Positions 11,770-22,628 of a stretch of DNA of 64,000 bases are shown one piece after another (position 1 is the first letter of the stretch; each line of letters begins with the position of its first letter). The position numbers and the translations under genes are program-made. The stretch is from Gigaspora margarita (taxonomy: Eukaryota; Glomeromycota; Glomeromycetes; Diversisporales; Gigasporaceae). Where the stretch lies: the NCBI GenBank assembly GCA_009809945.1, contig WTPW01000363.1, forward strand, positions 163,374 to 227,373, written 5' to 3'. The notes under the pieces were generated by a model. The model did no database searches, was not told the origin of the DNA, and saw nothing but the letters and a program-made list of their open reading frames with translations.

Positions 11770-12760
11770 ACTTTACAAACTTTACAAAGCTTTATTACCA
11801 ACTTAGATGTTATTATAGAACAGCCAAAAAAATTGTTAGATGCTTGTAAAAATATTGGTTTTAATATTGTATTAAATAATATAAAAGAATGGCTAAATAA
11901 ATAGGCTTTGTATCAGATGTATAAGCCTCAACCAAGATTTATTCCTAGAGCCTTATTTAATAGTATACAAGTTTCTAATAAATGTTATCAAGCTAATATT
12001 CTTTATATGCCTTATGATATAATTAATAATAAAAAATATAAATATTGTTTATATATAGTTGATGTTGCTTCAAGATTTAAGTAGACAGTTTCTTTAACAG
12101 ATAAAACATTTAGTAGTGTAGCTAACATCCTTAAGAAAGTATATAGTAATTCTAAATGGCATCTTATTTGGTCTAAATTCTTAATAATAGATCCTGGTTC
12201 TGAATTTTAATCTGATTGTAAAGAATTAATAAAAAATATAATATTAAAATTAAAATTGGTATGTCTCATAGAAGTCAAGGTATTGTTAAAAGATTTAATT
12301 GTATTTTAGCTAAAAAAATTAGTTCAATTACAGGATGCTTCTAATTTATTATTATTTATATCTAAAAGATCAAAAGCTTGGGTTAAAAATCTTTATATAA
12401 TTATTAATAATTTAATAACTTGGTAACTAGATTAATTGGTATAGCTCCTGCTAAAGCTATAAAAATCAAACAAAATTATTTCAATATCTTCTAAATTACA
12501 CAATAATCTTATGGGATTTAATGAGTCTAACTTACTTTAGTTAGATATTTACTTGAATCTGGTGAGCTAAAAGGTGGGAGTAAACATGCAACTGATATAA
12601 ATTGGTCTCCTCAGGTTTATTATATTTGTGAAGCTTTGGTACAAAAAAATCAGCCTATATTATATTGGCATAAGAGCAATTGTTCTTTTGTAAAAAAAGA
12701 GCTTCAAATTGTAAAAGATATAGAATTACAACTAAAAGCATGCTTAAGAGTTAAGAAATG
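11770..12760 (+). pseudogene. decayed retroelement integrase (rve-like)
   Basis: The plus strand carries a DDE-integrase-like sequence in pieces. Visible islands are a catalytic-core strand around YCLYIVDVASRFK (near 12050-12080), a second acidic segment LIIDPGSEF (near 12190-12210), then a region with RLIGIAPAKAI, and a C-terminal segment YLLESGELKGGSKHATD with NWSPQVYYI. The two Asp-containing segments match the first two catalytic acids of retroviral-type integrases; I cannot place the Glu with certainty. Several stops look like single transitions: TAG where Trp TGG is expected after RFK, and TAG/TAA at likely Gln positions. It lies opposite in strand to the gag remnant, so the two are probably different elements or a rearranged one. 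Confidence 0.65.
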
Positions 12761-13049
12761 TATATGCAATTAGTATTGGCATTGGACATATGTCCATCTT
12801 ATTTTAATATGATTGAACTGGACTGGACATTGGGCATATACTTGGACACAGTCCTGGTCCAACTATTTACTAAATTTTTAAAATTATTTATTATATCAGC
12901 TACAACAAAATTCTATTTAAATCTATACAATAAAAAATTTAAAAATAATTCAAATTTGCATAAGTTGCAATAGAATTCTATATAAATCTGAGTAATAAAA
13001 GAATTCTATTTAATATATAACTTTAGAATTACCAATTATCAATACTAAA

Positions 13050-13560
13050 TGTGTTCAAAAATATGCTACCTTTTTGGGCAAAGTTTGGAATAGCTTATGT
13101 TCAGATAAAATCGATTTTTGATCAATCACAGATAGTTGCTACATAGTAAAGTCTAGATTTTACTATGTAAATCGATAATTGTCATTTAAGTAAACTTGTT
13201 TGGAAGCAAAATACACAAATATTAAAATTTTTATTAAAATAGATGAACTTTTTATTATTCAACTTTTGATTTTTACTTTTGTTAAATATATTTTTTAAAA
13301 ATTTTATTTTTTTTATTGAATATAAAAATTAAAAACCAAATAATAACATGTTCTTTGATCTTTTTAAAAATTTTATTTTAAGTGTATTTTGATATTCTAA
13401 ATAAGTTTATTTAAGCAATAAGAATTAATTTACATAGTAAAATTTGGACTTAATTATATAGCAACTATTGTCAATTATGGGTAGCTTATTTTTGGGTCAA
13501 AGATGTTTTTGAGTTTTTGACTTAAAGAGGGTAGCTTATTTTAGATATTAGCCTATTTTT
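13050..13560. repeat. foldback repeat (GGTAGCTTATTTT family), copy 1
   Basis: Diverged inverted arms include ACATAGTAAA/TTTACATAGT, ATTTAAGTAAACTTG against AAGTTTATTTAAG, and TAGCTTAT ends. A second copy at 32950-34022 aligns over its length and carries an extra insertion. This copy serves as the empty site for that insertion: here ATTAAAATAGATGAAC reads through. Confidence 0.65.
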
Positions 13561-13652
13561 GGATACATACAATATTACAATTACAGAAATTAGTAGTTTT
13601 TTATAGTGACTATAGTTAATTTTTAAACATTAAATTATTTGAATTTTATCTG

Positions 13653-13657
<5 letters not shown>

Positions 13658-13692
<35 letters not shown>

Positions 13693-14643
13693 TTTTTAAC
13701 GTATGGACTTTGCCATGTAACTTTTTTATTAACAATTTTTGTCATGATTAACACCTTTTTAGGATCATTTTTAAGTTACATATATAATTTATGCTACCCC
13801 TATTAGTCACCCAATTTGTCCATTAACGGCTATACTTCCTCTATTTTTAATTTTTAGTATTTTATGTATTTCACCACAATTACTAATCTAGAGCGGCTAT
13901 AGCTATCTACTAACAGATTAATCCATGTCCCACCCATGCTTAACCTGCATGTTCAGAGATTATTCCTAAATCGTACATGCTGTGCTGCCACTATCATGTT
14001 CGTATCTCAAGCCTTCTTTAGAAGCTGCCGTAACATGATCCGTATCTCAAGCCACAGCCTTCCTAATTAGTCATTCCTTCTTATTCCTTGCCCTTGTAGG
14101 GTTCACAACAACCCCAATACCCACATTCTGACTTCCATCCTTCCCTAGATTCTTTACCAGTCTCTCCCTTATTCCCAGCCGACAATCCGGAAGGATTGGT
14201 CTGCCCAGGCTTTAAGTGCCTTTATGGTCTCCCTTTCCTTGGTACACGTTTCCAGAACGCATGTCCTTTTCCTCCGGTACGATTAACCGGCGGTTTGGCT
14301 GGTATATCCCCCCTTCTAAGGATCTTGTCGTTCGGTTCTCCGATCTCCGATTCTAGTTCCAGATTTGGTCTTTCCTGTGATATCATCATAGATCATTGCT
14401 ACCTCCCAACTCGGAACTTTCCAAATGGGCTTTCAGTTTAGGAATTTGGTTTCTGGATTTGTTACGCTGAAGCTCCCATTTCTAGATGGTATAACCAGAC
14501 TACAGATTTTCTAAATCCAACCACGGATAGCCATTAGCCATATGCAAGCCTATTTTCCAAAGTTGTTATCAGTGGGATTTGAACTCTAGACCTGCCGCTT
14601 GGGGGGGTGACAACCTACTAACTGAGCTAGTTCGCCACACCCT
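13658..14643 (-). mobile_element. long tRNA-headed SINE, 986 bp, with perfect 14-bp TSD
   Basis: The minus strand starts at 14643 with a tRNA-like head: a box-A-like TAGCTCAGTTAGTAGG and a box-B-like AGTTCAAATCC about 35 nt later. It ends at 13658-13697 in an (AT)n/poly-A tail (TATATA then T-run on the plus strand). The exact 14-bp repeat TTTTATCTGTATAT flanks it at 13644-13657 and 14644-14657. These are the hallmarks of a pol III-transcribed SINE inserted by target-primed reverse transcription. It is markedly richer in GC and CpG than its surroundings. About 900 bp of body beyond the head is long for a SINE and shows no long ORF; the 81-codon ORF at 14196-14441 on the other strand looks incidental. 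The partner LINE is not in the window. Confidence 0.8.
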
Positions 14644-15006
14644 TTTTATCTGTATATTAAAAGTATAGTATAATAAATCAAGCATAATAGTACAAAAATT
14701 TATAATTGGATTGGCCAATTGTCACATGATTATATACTGATTTAAAGTTATACAATGACAATGCCCAACCCCTTCTGGTCCAATGGATTGGACTAGACTG
14801 GACATAGGTAGTTCAATGTCCATATCCAATGTCCAGCCCAATACTGAACGCAATATTCCAAATTGGTATTTGTTATTATATTAATTAAAGCTTGCTTGAC
14901 TTCTTGGTATATGAACTTGGTTTTGATATTTTTTGCATCTTGGGTTTGATTACTCATTGTTATATATTTGTATAAATTTGTTTAACTAAAGTTTTTTATA
15001 TAAAAA

Positions 15007-15222
15007 ATGAATGCTATTTATTTTTATGAGTACTTGCATAATACTGGCAAAATTTGTAATAGAGTATCTACTCATCCTAAAGGTAGTCAATTGCATTTCA
15101 AAGTTAAAAAAGGTCAGTTTTGTTCTGAACCTGGATGTAAAAAAGTAGTCAAAGGTGAAAGTGATCAATGTCATAATTATATTAGAGGATATTACCAAAT
15201 CCAATATATAAACAAGCTTTAG
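15007..15222 (+). CDS. small Cys/His-containing ORF, 71 aa, unrecognised
   Basis: A 71-codon ORF with a possible metal-binding segment: a Cys at about residue 17, then FCSEPGCKKVV and a DQCHNYIRGYY segment, giving C-x4-C-x10-CH spacing near residues 38-56. The composition is less simple than chance AT-rich ORFs nearby. I do not recognise the family. It lies just outside the hAT-like element ending at 14846 and inside transposon-rich DNA, so it may be a domain fragment of an element rather than a gene. No introns or promoter signals could be supported. Confidence 0.3.
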   Translation: MNAIYFYEYLHNTGKICNRVSTHPKGSQLHFKVKKGQFCSEPGCKKVVKGESDQCHNYIRGYYQIQYINKL

Positions 15223-15264
15223 GATAAGACACAAACGTTTGCTCAAAATATATTTTTGGTTTTC

Positions 15265-15640
15265 TTAATAAGACTTAAAATCTATAATCTATAACCCTTA
15301 GATCTAACTAACCTCTAGCATATAGGTCCAATTACTAGTATTATTTTTTGTCCTAGAATTGTAAGCTTGCAATAGCTATAAAATAGATTCTGGTATATAA
15401 AAAAAAGTTTGCATATAAGAACCGATTCTATAGCTCTTAGAATATAAATTGGTAAAAAGTTAAATCTAATATCTAACCTATAAGTCTACTATATCTAGTT
15501 GTTTTTTGCCCTAGATTTATGAGCTTGAAATGGTTATAGAATTGATTCATGTATATAAAAAAAGTTGGCATATAAGAACTTATTCTTTAGCAATTATAAT
15601 AGTAGTTTAATAAAAACTTAAGTCTAACCTCTAACCTATA
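15265..15640. repeat. two diverged tandem units of about 165 bp
   Basis: Two head-to-tail units share the order: TCTAACC, TATAGGTC/TATAAGTC, TTTTTTGTCCTAGA/TTTTTTGCCCTAGA, AAGCTTGCAATAG/GAGCTTGAAATGG, and GTATATAAAAAAA followed by GCATATAAGAAC. They are about 75-80% alike by eye. Confidence 0.6.
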
Positions 15641-15690
15641 GGGGTACTATGGCCCAGCTAAATCTAATTTGAAGAGGTTAGATTTAGCTT

Positions 15691-16345
15691 ATCCCTTAGA
15701 TTGTAGTAGAACACAGGCAAATTTGCCTGTGTTTTTGCACTTTTTTTGCTCTGATTTACTTTTTTTAAATATCAAAATAATTAAATAAAACTTTGTACAA
15801 TTATATTTGAAAATAAGGATTACTTTTTTGCAAAATTAGTTTTTATATTGTAAGAAAAAAATTTAAGTTATATATAAGCTAAAAATAGATAACTTTAAGA
15901 AAAAAAATTTTTAAAAAATTTTATTACAATTTCTCTGTAATCTTATTTAGTTTTAGTTTTAAAGCTATAGTTCTTAAGACAATATTGTAGTTTATATAAA
16001 GAATGATAACTTTTATTATTGCAACTTTAATGATTTATTTGTAAAAATCAAGACTTGTATTAAAAGTAAAAGTTTTTTTTATAGATGGGACATGTAAAAT
16101 TTAAGAAAATTTAAAGAAAAATTTTAATAGTAAAAATGCTAATACAAGAACTTTAAACTTTAATTATACTAAAGTTTTCTAATAATTTTAAAAATTTTTT
16201 ATAACAAAGTTACTAAAACAAAACTCAAAGAATATTTTTTACTTAGAAAAGGTATAGCTAAAATCAATATTTAAAATTTTATTAAAATTTTATTAAAATT
16301 TTTAAAATACGCAAGCAAATTTGCCTGTATTACAATCTAAGGGAT
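15691..16345. mobile_element. TIR element, 655 bp, class unknown
   Basis: The ends are ATCCCTTAGATTGTA at the left and TACAATCTAAGGGAT at the right, a perfect 15-bp inverted repeat. Just inside each end is the self-complementary motif GGCAAATTTGCC. The interior is AT-rich with no ORF. No clear target duplication is visible. Confidence 0.65.
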
Positions 16346-16679
16346 ACTAGTTAGTAATAAATCAACTTTAGAATTTATTCTAAAATATTGTTAAAATTGG
16401 TATGCATTTTAAGCTTGCAATAATGCTCAAAAAACACACTCAGACACTTTGTGTCTTTTGTATTTTTTGGCTATCATCAGCAAATTTTATATATAGATAT
16501 ATATCGATTACTAACCATGTGAATATATATCGATTACACACTACCCTGCTGATTATCATTGATAGTGATAATAATCAATATATATCTGATATAGATATTA
16601 ATCGATATATAACAATAGTGATTATAATTGATATATATCCATGATAGTTTATAATCAATATACAAAATGCATCTGTTCA

Positions 16680-17970
16680 CATAATCATGCTTTTTTATTT
16701 ATTATTATTATTATATATTATTTTAAATTAAATATACAATATTCACAAGTTTTCGCAATTTAATATAAAATTTTTATTTTTTTATTTATTATTATATATT
16801 ATATTTTAAATATTACATATTTTATTACATATTATTATAAAAAAATGACAAAAAAAATAAAACCAAAAAAGAACAAAACCGAAAAAAAATAATGAAAATA
16901 AAATGAAAATGAAAAAAATAAACTATTATATTTGCTTATATTTGCTTATATTTGCTTATTTTTAATTATATTCGCTTATATTTGCTCATATTCGCTACTA
17001 CTTGCAAAGTGCCAGAGAAGTTAGAATTGGTGTTCTTGTAAAGTGCCAGAATAGTTACGTCATTTCTTGTGCAAAGTTCTGAAAGAATTAAGGAATAAAA
17101 AAAGAACAAAAAACAAAAAGTAAAACCAAATAAAATAACGAAAAAAATGAAAATGAAAAAATAAACTATTATATTTGCTTCTATTCACTCATATTTGCTT
17201 CTATTCGCTTATATTCGCTTATGTTCGCTACTTTCTAAAAAAATAGTAAGTAAAAAAAATAAAAAAACTATTTCTCAGAAGTGTTAATATTATACCACTC
17301 ATACAAACACAAGAGAAACAAGAAAAATTACCCCATACAACCTGTACAAATGCAAGAGAACGAGCAAGACCACTCCATACGAATGCAAGGGAAATGAGCA
17401 AGACCACCCTGTATGAATGCAAGAGAAGAAAAACAAACAGACCACCTACAAGAACACTAAAAATCCATGCAATACTATTTACAAGAATACCGAGAGGCAC
17501 GTAAAGCCATTACACAAGAACACTAATGACACCAGCTAGTGACAATTCCAATGATAACACCAACGATGACATCAACTACAATACCAGCGATGACACCAAC
17601 TAGGACAACACCAATGCGTTGCCTTGTGCAAGGTATCAGAAAGTCACTATATTTTATGCCAAAAAGTGTTTTTTTGTAGAAATAAAATAAAAAAATTAAA
17701 AAATAATAAATAAATTAAAAAAAATGAAAAAACAAATAAAACAAAATGATACTAAACAAAACGAAACATAACAAAAAAAACCAAACAATGAAAAAACAAT
17801 GTAAAAGTAATAGAAGATCTAAATTATAAACAAAAAAAAATAAACAGAGATCTAATCTGATCTTGTACTATGATCATCGAAACATTTCAAAACATTTCGA
17901 AAATATTAATCAAATGCGTCCTTGGTATGATCCAGGATACAGATCTACTGATTCAGCCCAGTCTTAAAAA
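16680..17970 (-). repeat. dispersed repeat core, copy B
   Basis: On the minus strand this aligns with 1063-2340: start motif CTGGATCATACCAAGGACGC, ATCAGATTAGATCT, T-rich tracts, then repeats of the TCTGGCACTTTGCAAG unit. This copy keeps CpGs that are TpG/CpA in copy A. The minus-strand ORF at 17228-17500 is a low-complexity product of the repeat and is not a gene. Confidence 0.6.
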
Positions 17971-18432
17971 TATCTTTTTGCTATATATCGGAAAAGACTA
18001 AATATCGTTAAAGAGCAAACATATCGATATATACCGGTAAATGATAAATATTGTTAAATAACTAATTATCGATATATATCGATATATTAATATCGATATA
18101 AATTATTGGAGTTATCTATATATCACACAGTGCAATACTCTTATTTATCACCCAACCAATCAAATTTCAGTATCAGGTGTAATATAAAAAATACAAAAAA
18201 CTTAAAGCAAAATTTTGCATAGGAAACAGCCCTTTGTGTTCTAATAAAAAAAATTCCTTGTAAAATTTTGATATAAACTATGCCTCATTCTAACCCAAAA
18301 CCAAACTTACCCTAACCCTAATTAAAATGAAGTAAACTATTTTTTTTATTGTTTTGATCTCACATTACACTTGTCCTTATAGAGTGTGATATATAATTGT
18401 GTTGCATGGTGTGATACATACATTTTTTCTAA

Positions 18433-18612
18433 ATTATTTATTAGATTCATATCGCAATATAGCAGATCTATTACTATCGTATATAGCGATATTTGGTTAA
18501 TTTTCGATATATATCAAATATTTTTAATAGGTTATATATCGATAATTAACAAATATCGCTATATATCGATAGTAATAGGTCTGCTACATTGCGATATGAA
18601 TCTAATAAATGA
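18433..18612. repeat. inverted repeat, about 80-bp arms
   Basis: ATTAGATTCATATCGCAATA at the left is mirrored by the complement of CATTGCGATATGAATCTAAT at the right, with AGATCTATTACTATCG against CGATAGTAATAGGTCT inside. It sits in the right arm of the 16474-18815 element. Confidence 0.75.
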
Positions 18613-18815
18613 TTTATATCGATATTAATATAATCGTATATATCGATAATTAGTTATTTAACGATAATTATCATTTATCAGTATATATCATTTTTTAGTT
18701 ATGTATCATTATATAGCCTAAATTATCGATATATACCATTATTTTCTAATCGATATTCATCGATTTATTGCTATATATCGATATATATCTATATAAAAAA
18801 TTTTCTGATGATTGC

Positions 18816-20374
18816 AAGAGCAAGCAAAATAGTATAATTTTTTTGATATCTTATTTACATATCAAAAGGATATAGAAGATGTATTCATTTTTGAAGTGCA
18901 AACTCCTATTTTAATACCAAAAAGAATATTTATAGCTAGATTGAAGCCAGAGGTTATTTAAAATATGAATTTGATAGTGATTAGAAATATGCTAGAAAGA
19001 GGTTGGGAGAGGGGTTAGAAGCCCTTCTGGATACATTACCAATTTTTTGCCCCAGGACTCCCCTTTTCACCCTACTTCTTTATATCATTTGGATTGATTT
19101 CCAGTGATTTAAGTTAACAAATAACTCTTCATATCTGTCCATATATAAATAGGTCAATTTATAATTAATGCTATTGCAACTATTTTTAATGATATTTAAA
19201 TCCATAAAAATTCTTCAAATTTGCCAAACATTTAATAAGGTCTTCATAGTTCTTTAATAACGTATATTATTAGGATTGATCAAAATTGATTCATCCTACC
19301 TGCTTATATATAAATAGGCAATTTATGACCACTTAATGATGTTTAGTGTTTCAACTTGTCTAAAAGATCTTTATCCAATCAACCATTAGATGATCCTTCT
19401 GATGATTTTAGGCAGATCAAAGCACTTACAAATTAATTTAAGATTTTATACAATAATATTAACTGCTATATAAGATTTATGGGTTGACTCACGGGTTTAA
19501 CCCATGGGTTGAGTCACGGACTTAACCCGCGGGTTGACCCATTAACCTTTTTCCAGGTTGGTATAATTGCAACCCGGATACCTGACCCACCCGTGGTTGA
19601 CCCAGCTAATACCTACACGGGTCCAATCTCTACGTGAAATGACTAATCATTTGTCATTTGAGTCATTTGGGTCATTTAAAGGCATTTACCATCCCTGCCA
19701 TGTAATATTAGATAATATTTGCATTTTTCACGATAATACCTTGCTCATGTGAAGTTCAATACTTTAACGTTAAAAAATATGTCATTTTTTTATCTTGGTT
19801 ATTTCGTTTTAAATTATAAAAACATAATATTGATATTAAATACAACTATTGTCAAAATTGTCTCTAATTAAAGTTCGTGGAAACATTCGATCCCATTCGA
19901 TCCTATAAAAAAACGGTTTCAAATTATAATTTCACAAAATTTCAGACATTATTATGAAATTTTTTTTTTGCTATTTACAAGTTCATTTCTCTATTGTAAA
20001 CAATATAAATAATTTGTGTAACATTGGTTTTTCAATAGAAATTTCCCTTATATAAACAAATCGACACGGATCAGCCCGACAAGACGGAATATTCCGAAAG
20101 ACTATGTTTAATGATCATCGTTCTTTATGTAACCATAAAGTTACCGATCCTTATGTTCGCACTTTAATCTAAATTATCTCAAGAACCACCGAGCCAATTT
20201 TGAGATCTAACCAAAGTTAAATTAGAAAAATTTGCACCTCAACTTTAATTAAAGGTCAAAAGAACCTTTACATAGTAAAATAATTGATCGACTATAACCG
20301 GTTATTTAGCCGGTATGACCGACCGCACTTAGCCGGATATAAGACAATGACGGATAATAACCGATCCCTAGTCG
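18816..20374. other. intergenic stretch with GGGTTGACCC-type repeats
   Basis: 19480-19620 contains a cluster of GGGTTGACTC/GGGTTGACCC motifs in both orientations, typical of sub-terminal hAT sequence but without ends I can define. 20115-20240 contains CGATCCTTATGTTCGC and CGAGCCAATTTTGA, which resemble part of the 38.7-39.9 kb repeat (CGATCCTTATGTTCTC). 20290-20350 has CCGGTTAT/ATAACCG inverted motifs. No gene is supported. Confidence 0.5.
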
Positions 20375-20384
20375 TAATAAACAA

Positions 20385-20609
20385 AGCGGTGTTGGTTTTT
20401 TTTTTAAATTTTTAACAGCTGCCCTACTTTGTTTAGTGTAACTTGATTTGCATAAGGAGAGCATCTCTCTGCCCTGCGAATACAAAATAAAATTTCCGAT
20501 TATATATATAATTGCATAAAGATGTTCTCCTTATGCAAACTCAAGTTATACTTGACGTACCACTAAACAAAATAGTTCAGTTGTTAAAAATCGAAAAAAA
20601 CGCCACTAC
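20385..20609. mobile_element. foldback MITE, 225 bp, with 10-bp direct repeat
   Basis: Inverted arms include TTTTTAACAGCTG against CAGTTGTTAAAAA, TTTGTTTAGTG against CACTAAACAAA, and TTGCATAAGGAGA against TCTCCTTATGCAA. The direct repeat TAATAAACAA flanks it at 20375-20384 and 20610-20619. A duplication of about 10 bp would fit a Mutator-like element, or a hAT if the true duplication is 8. Confidence 0.7.
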
Positions 20610-21146
20610 TAATAAACAATAATTAGTAATAATGCATAAAAATCAGGGATAAAAATTAGTAACTAACTATTTTATTATATTATCCACATTTAATTACAGT
20701 TTGCCGGTAACCAAGACAACTGTTTGCATCAATAAGTGTATAGTGTTTCATATTACTATAAAATAAAGTTTTATTGAAATAATCTGACGTTAAAATAACA
20801 CAACATAAACATTAATATAACTATTGTACTTGAAGATATAAAATTATTTTTAAATACATTATTTTTTTGTATACTATAATAGTATTAAATCTTTAATACA
20901 ATAAATAAATATTATGCGAGATAATGTTACACATGCTCTGCGACGTTTTATAAAATGATTTTGAAAATAAAATTCATTAACAGTTTTTTCTTAGTTAAAA
21001 ATCATAATTATAATTTAATATCATAAAATCATTCTTTTTTTTACTTCATTATCGACAATATTTATTGTCAAAATAATATCAATATAATATCAATTCTTTC
21101 CTTAAAAATATCTGATATAAAAATATATTAATGCTAAAAATATAAT

Positions 21147-22628
21147 ATGGGTTCTTGCGTGAGTAAGGATACGTATTCTTACATAAAGAGGCTTACATTA
21201 CGTGAGAAGAAATCCCATTCAGATAATAATCATAATGAAAACTTTCAATACATTGATGGTAGAAGATTTCATAATGTTATGACCGTAAAGTATCCATTAC
21301 CTAATGACGGTCAAGAATGTGATAGGTTACACACGCAGCATTTTTTGCATAGGTTATTATAATATACATCATTTATTTAGAATTTTTTCGAGTATTGTGT
21401 ATTTTTTTTGTCTAAACTTAATTTACTTTTTAGATATATATGGCAAAGTAATTTCTCCTCGCCTGTTGAACAGATTTTGAAAAATGATGGAGAAAGAGCT
21501 AAAGTTCTGGATGTTGGGTATGTAAAATATATATAAATATATATATATTTATATATTTTAGATTAATTAATAATATGTTTAAAGAAGAGAGAAATAATGT
21601 ACTGTATTTTTTTTTTAACAGATGCGGAGCAGCTACCTGGTTATTTGAAATGGTATTAAATAATTTGAACTAGATATAATTATTATTGATATTATAAAGT
21701 CTACGATTAATTCAGTAATTATTTTTTATTATATTAGGCAACTAGCTATCCAAATGCAGATTTTACAGGTTTTGACATGTCACCGCACCAACCTACACAA
21801 ATAAAACCATTTAATGCTGAATTTGTTGTAGGGAATGTATTAGATGGTTTAACATTTGAAGATGATACATTCGATTTTATATATCAACGAATGTTATTTG
21901 CTGCATATCCAAAATCAAAATGGATGTTTGTAATAAATGAACTTGTTAGAGTGCTGAAACCAGGCGGTTATTTGGAGGTATTTATATAATTTATATAATG
22001 TTTTTTTATTGCATATAAAATATGGTTTTCTGATATATTAATGCTATACATTAAAATAGTTGACAGAAATTGATCCTCTAGTAAAACATGTGGGTCCAGC
22101 TTCAAAACTTTTTTACGAATCTGGTGAATACTAATGAATATGTTCCTTTTTTTTTTTTTAATAAATTTTTATACAATATTAATACAAAATAATCATTTTA
22201 TTTATTTTAACAAAGCCTGTAAAGCATTTGAACGACTTGGAACTGACCCAAGATCATGTTACGAATTACAAAATTATGCTATGATACAAGGTAAACTTGA
22301 AAACATTCGTAAAGAAGAAAAGAATATATGTTTTGGTAAAAATTCTGGAGCACTTGGAAAAGTGGTAATAATATAATTATATTTTATTAAATATAGTAAT
22401 AATATTTTTTTCAATTTCTACGTATATCTAATTATTAATATTCTTTATTTAAAGGCAATTGAAAACAATATTGAAGTATTAGAAAGTTTAAAACCATTAA
22501 TGTCAAAATCATTAAACCTTTCTTCTGAACAATATGATGAATTAAGTCAAACAATTACAAAAGAATTAAGTGATTTTAATTCTTATTATCCTGTCATTCG
22601 AGTTTATGCACGTAAAATTCGTGTTTGA
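21147..22628 (+). CDS. SAM-dependent methyltransferase with N-myristoylation signal (paralogue 1)
   Basis: Seven exons join to 315 aa: 21147-21352, 21434-21517, 21622-21652, 21738-21977, 22060-22123, 22216-22364 and 22455-22628. All introns are GT-AG and phases are consistent. It is a class I methyltransferase of the Methyltransf_11/25 type: motif I VLDVGCGAAT at about residues 92-101, an acidic residue after the next strand (GFDMSP), GNVLDGLTFEDDTFDFI, and the late motif VLKPGGYLE at about 179-187. The substrate is unknown; it resembles the short fungal methyltransferases often labelled UMTA or trans-aconitate-like. The start MGSCVSKD fits the MGxxxS/T N-myristoylation pattern with a Cys at position 4 for palmitoylation, so the enzyme may be membrane-bound. 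A motif YPLPNDGQECDRLHTQHFL precedes the fold and is shared with the second gene. The start is chosen because the second gene begins at the same relative place and also with Met-Gly. Confidence 0.85.

Larger units (their letters stand above)
12771..14846. mobile_element. hAT-like element containing a foldback and a SINE
   Basis: Inverted ends are TAGTATTGG at the left and the complement of CAGTATTGG at the right. Both are followed inward by GGACAT/ATGTCC motifs. The flanking 8-mers TATGCAAT (12763-12770) and AACGCAAT (14847-14854) match at 6/8, one difference being CpG to TpG. The element was later entered by a foldback repeat (13050-13560) and by the SINE at 13658-14643. The remaining original sequence is about 0.6 kb and non-coding. 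Confidence 0.55.
16474..18815. mobile_element. 2.3-kb TIR element with ATCGATATATATCGAT arms
   Basis: The outer ends are inverted: ATCATCAGCAAATTTT at the left and the complement of ATCATCAGAAAATTTT at the right. Both continue inward as TATAGATATATATCGAT, then as many ATCGATATATATCGAT repeats. The interior (16680-17970) is an inverted copy of the repeat core at 1063-2340. A local palindrome lies at 18433-18612. No transposase is seen. I cannot define a TSD. Confidence 0.55.

Noticed and set aside
14196..14441. 81-codon plus-strand ORF with ordinary-looking composition
   Set aside because: It lies inside the minus-strand SINE, on the opposite strand. The higher GC content of the SINE explains the open frame.
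14560..14643. Possible functional tRNA gene on the minus strand
   Set aside because: Box A and box B are present, but I cannot fold a convincing acceptor stem and anticodon arm, and the sequence is fused to a 900-bp body with a TSD. It is better read as a SINE head.
17228..17500. 90-codon minus-strand ORF with hydrophobic segments
   Set aside because: It is built from the imperfect repeated units of the dispersed repeat core (copy B) and is not preserved in copy A.
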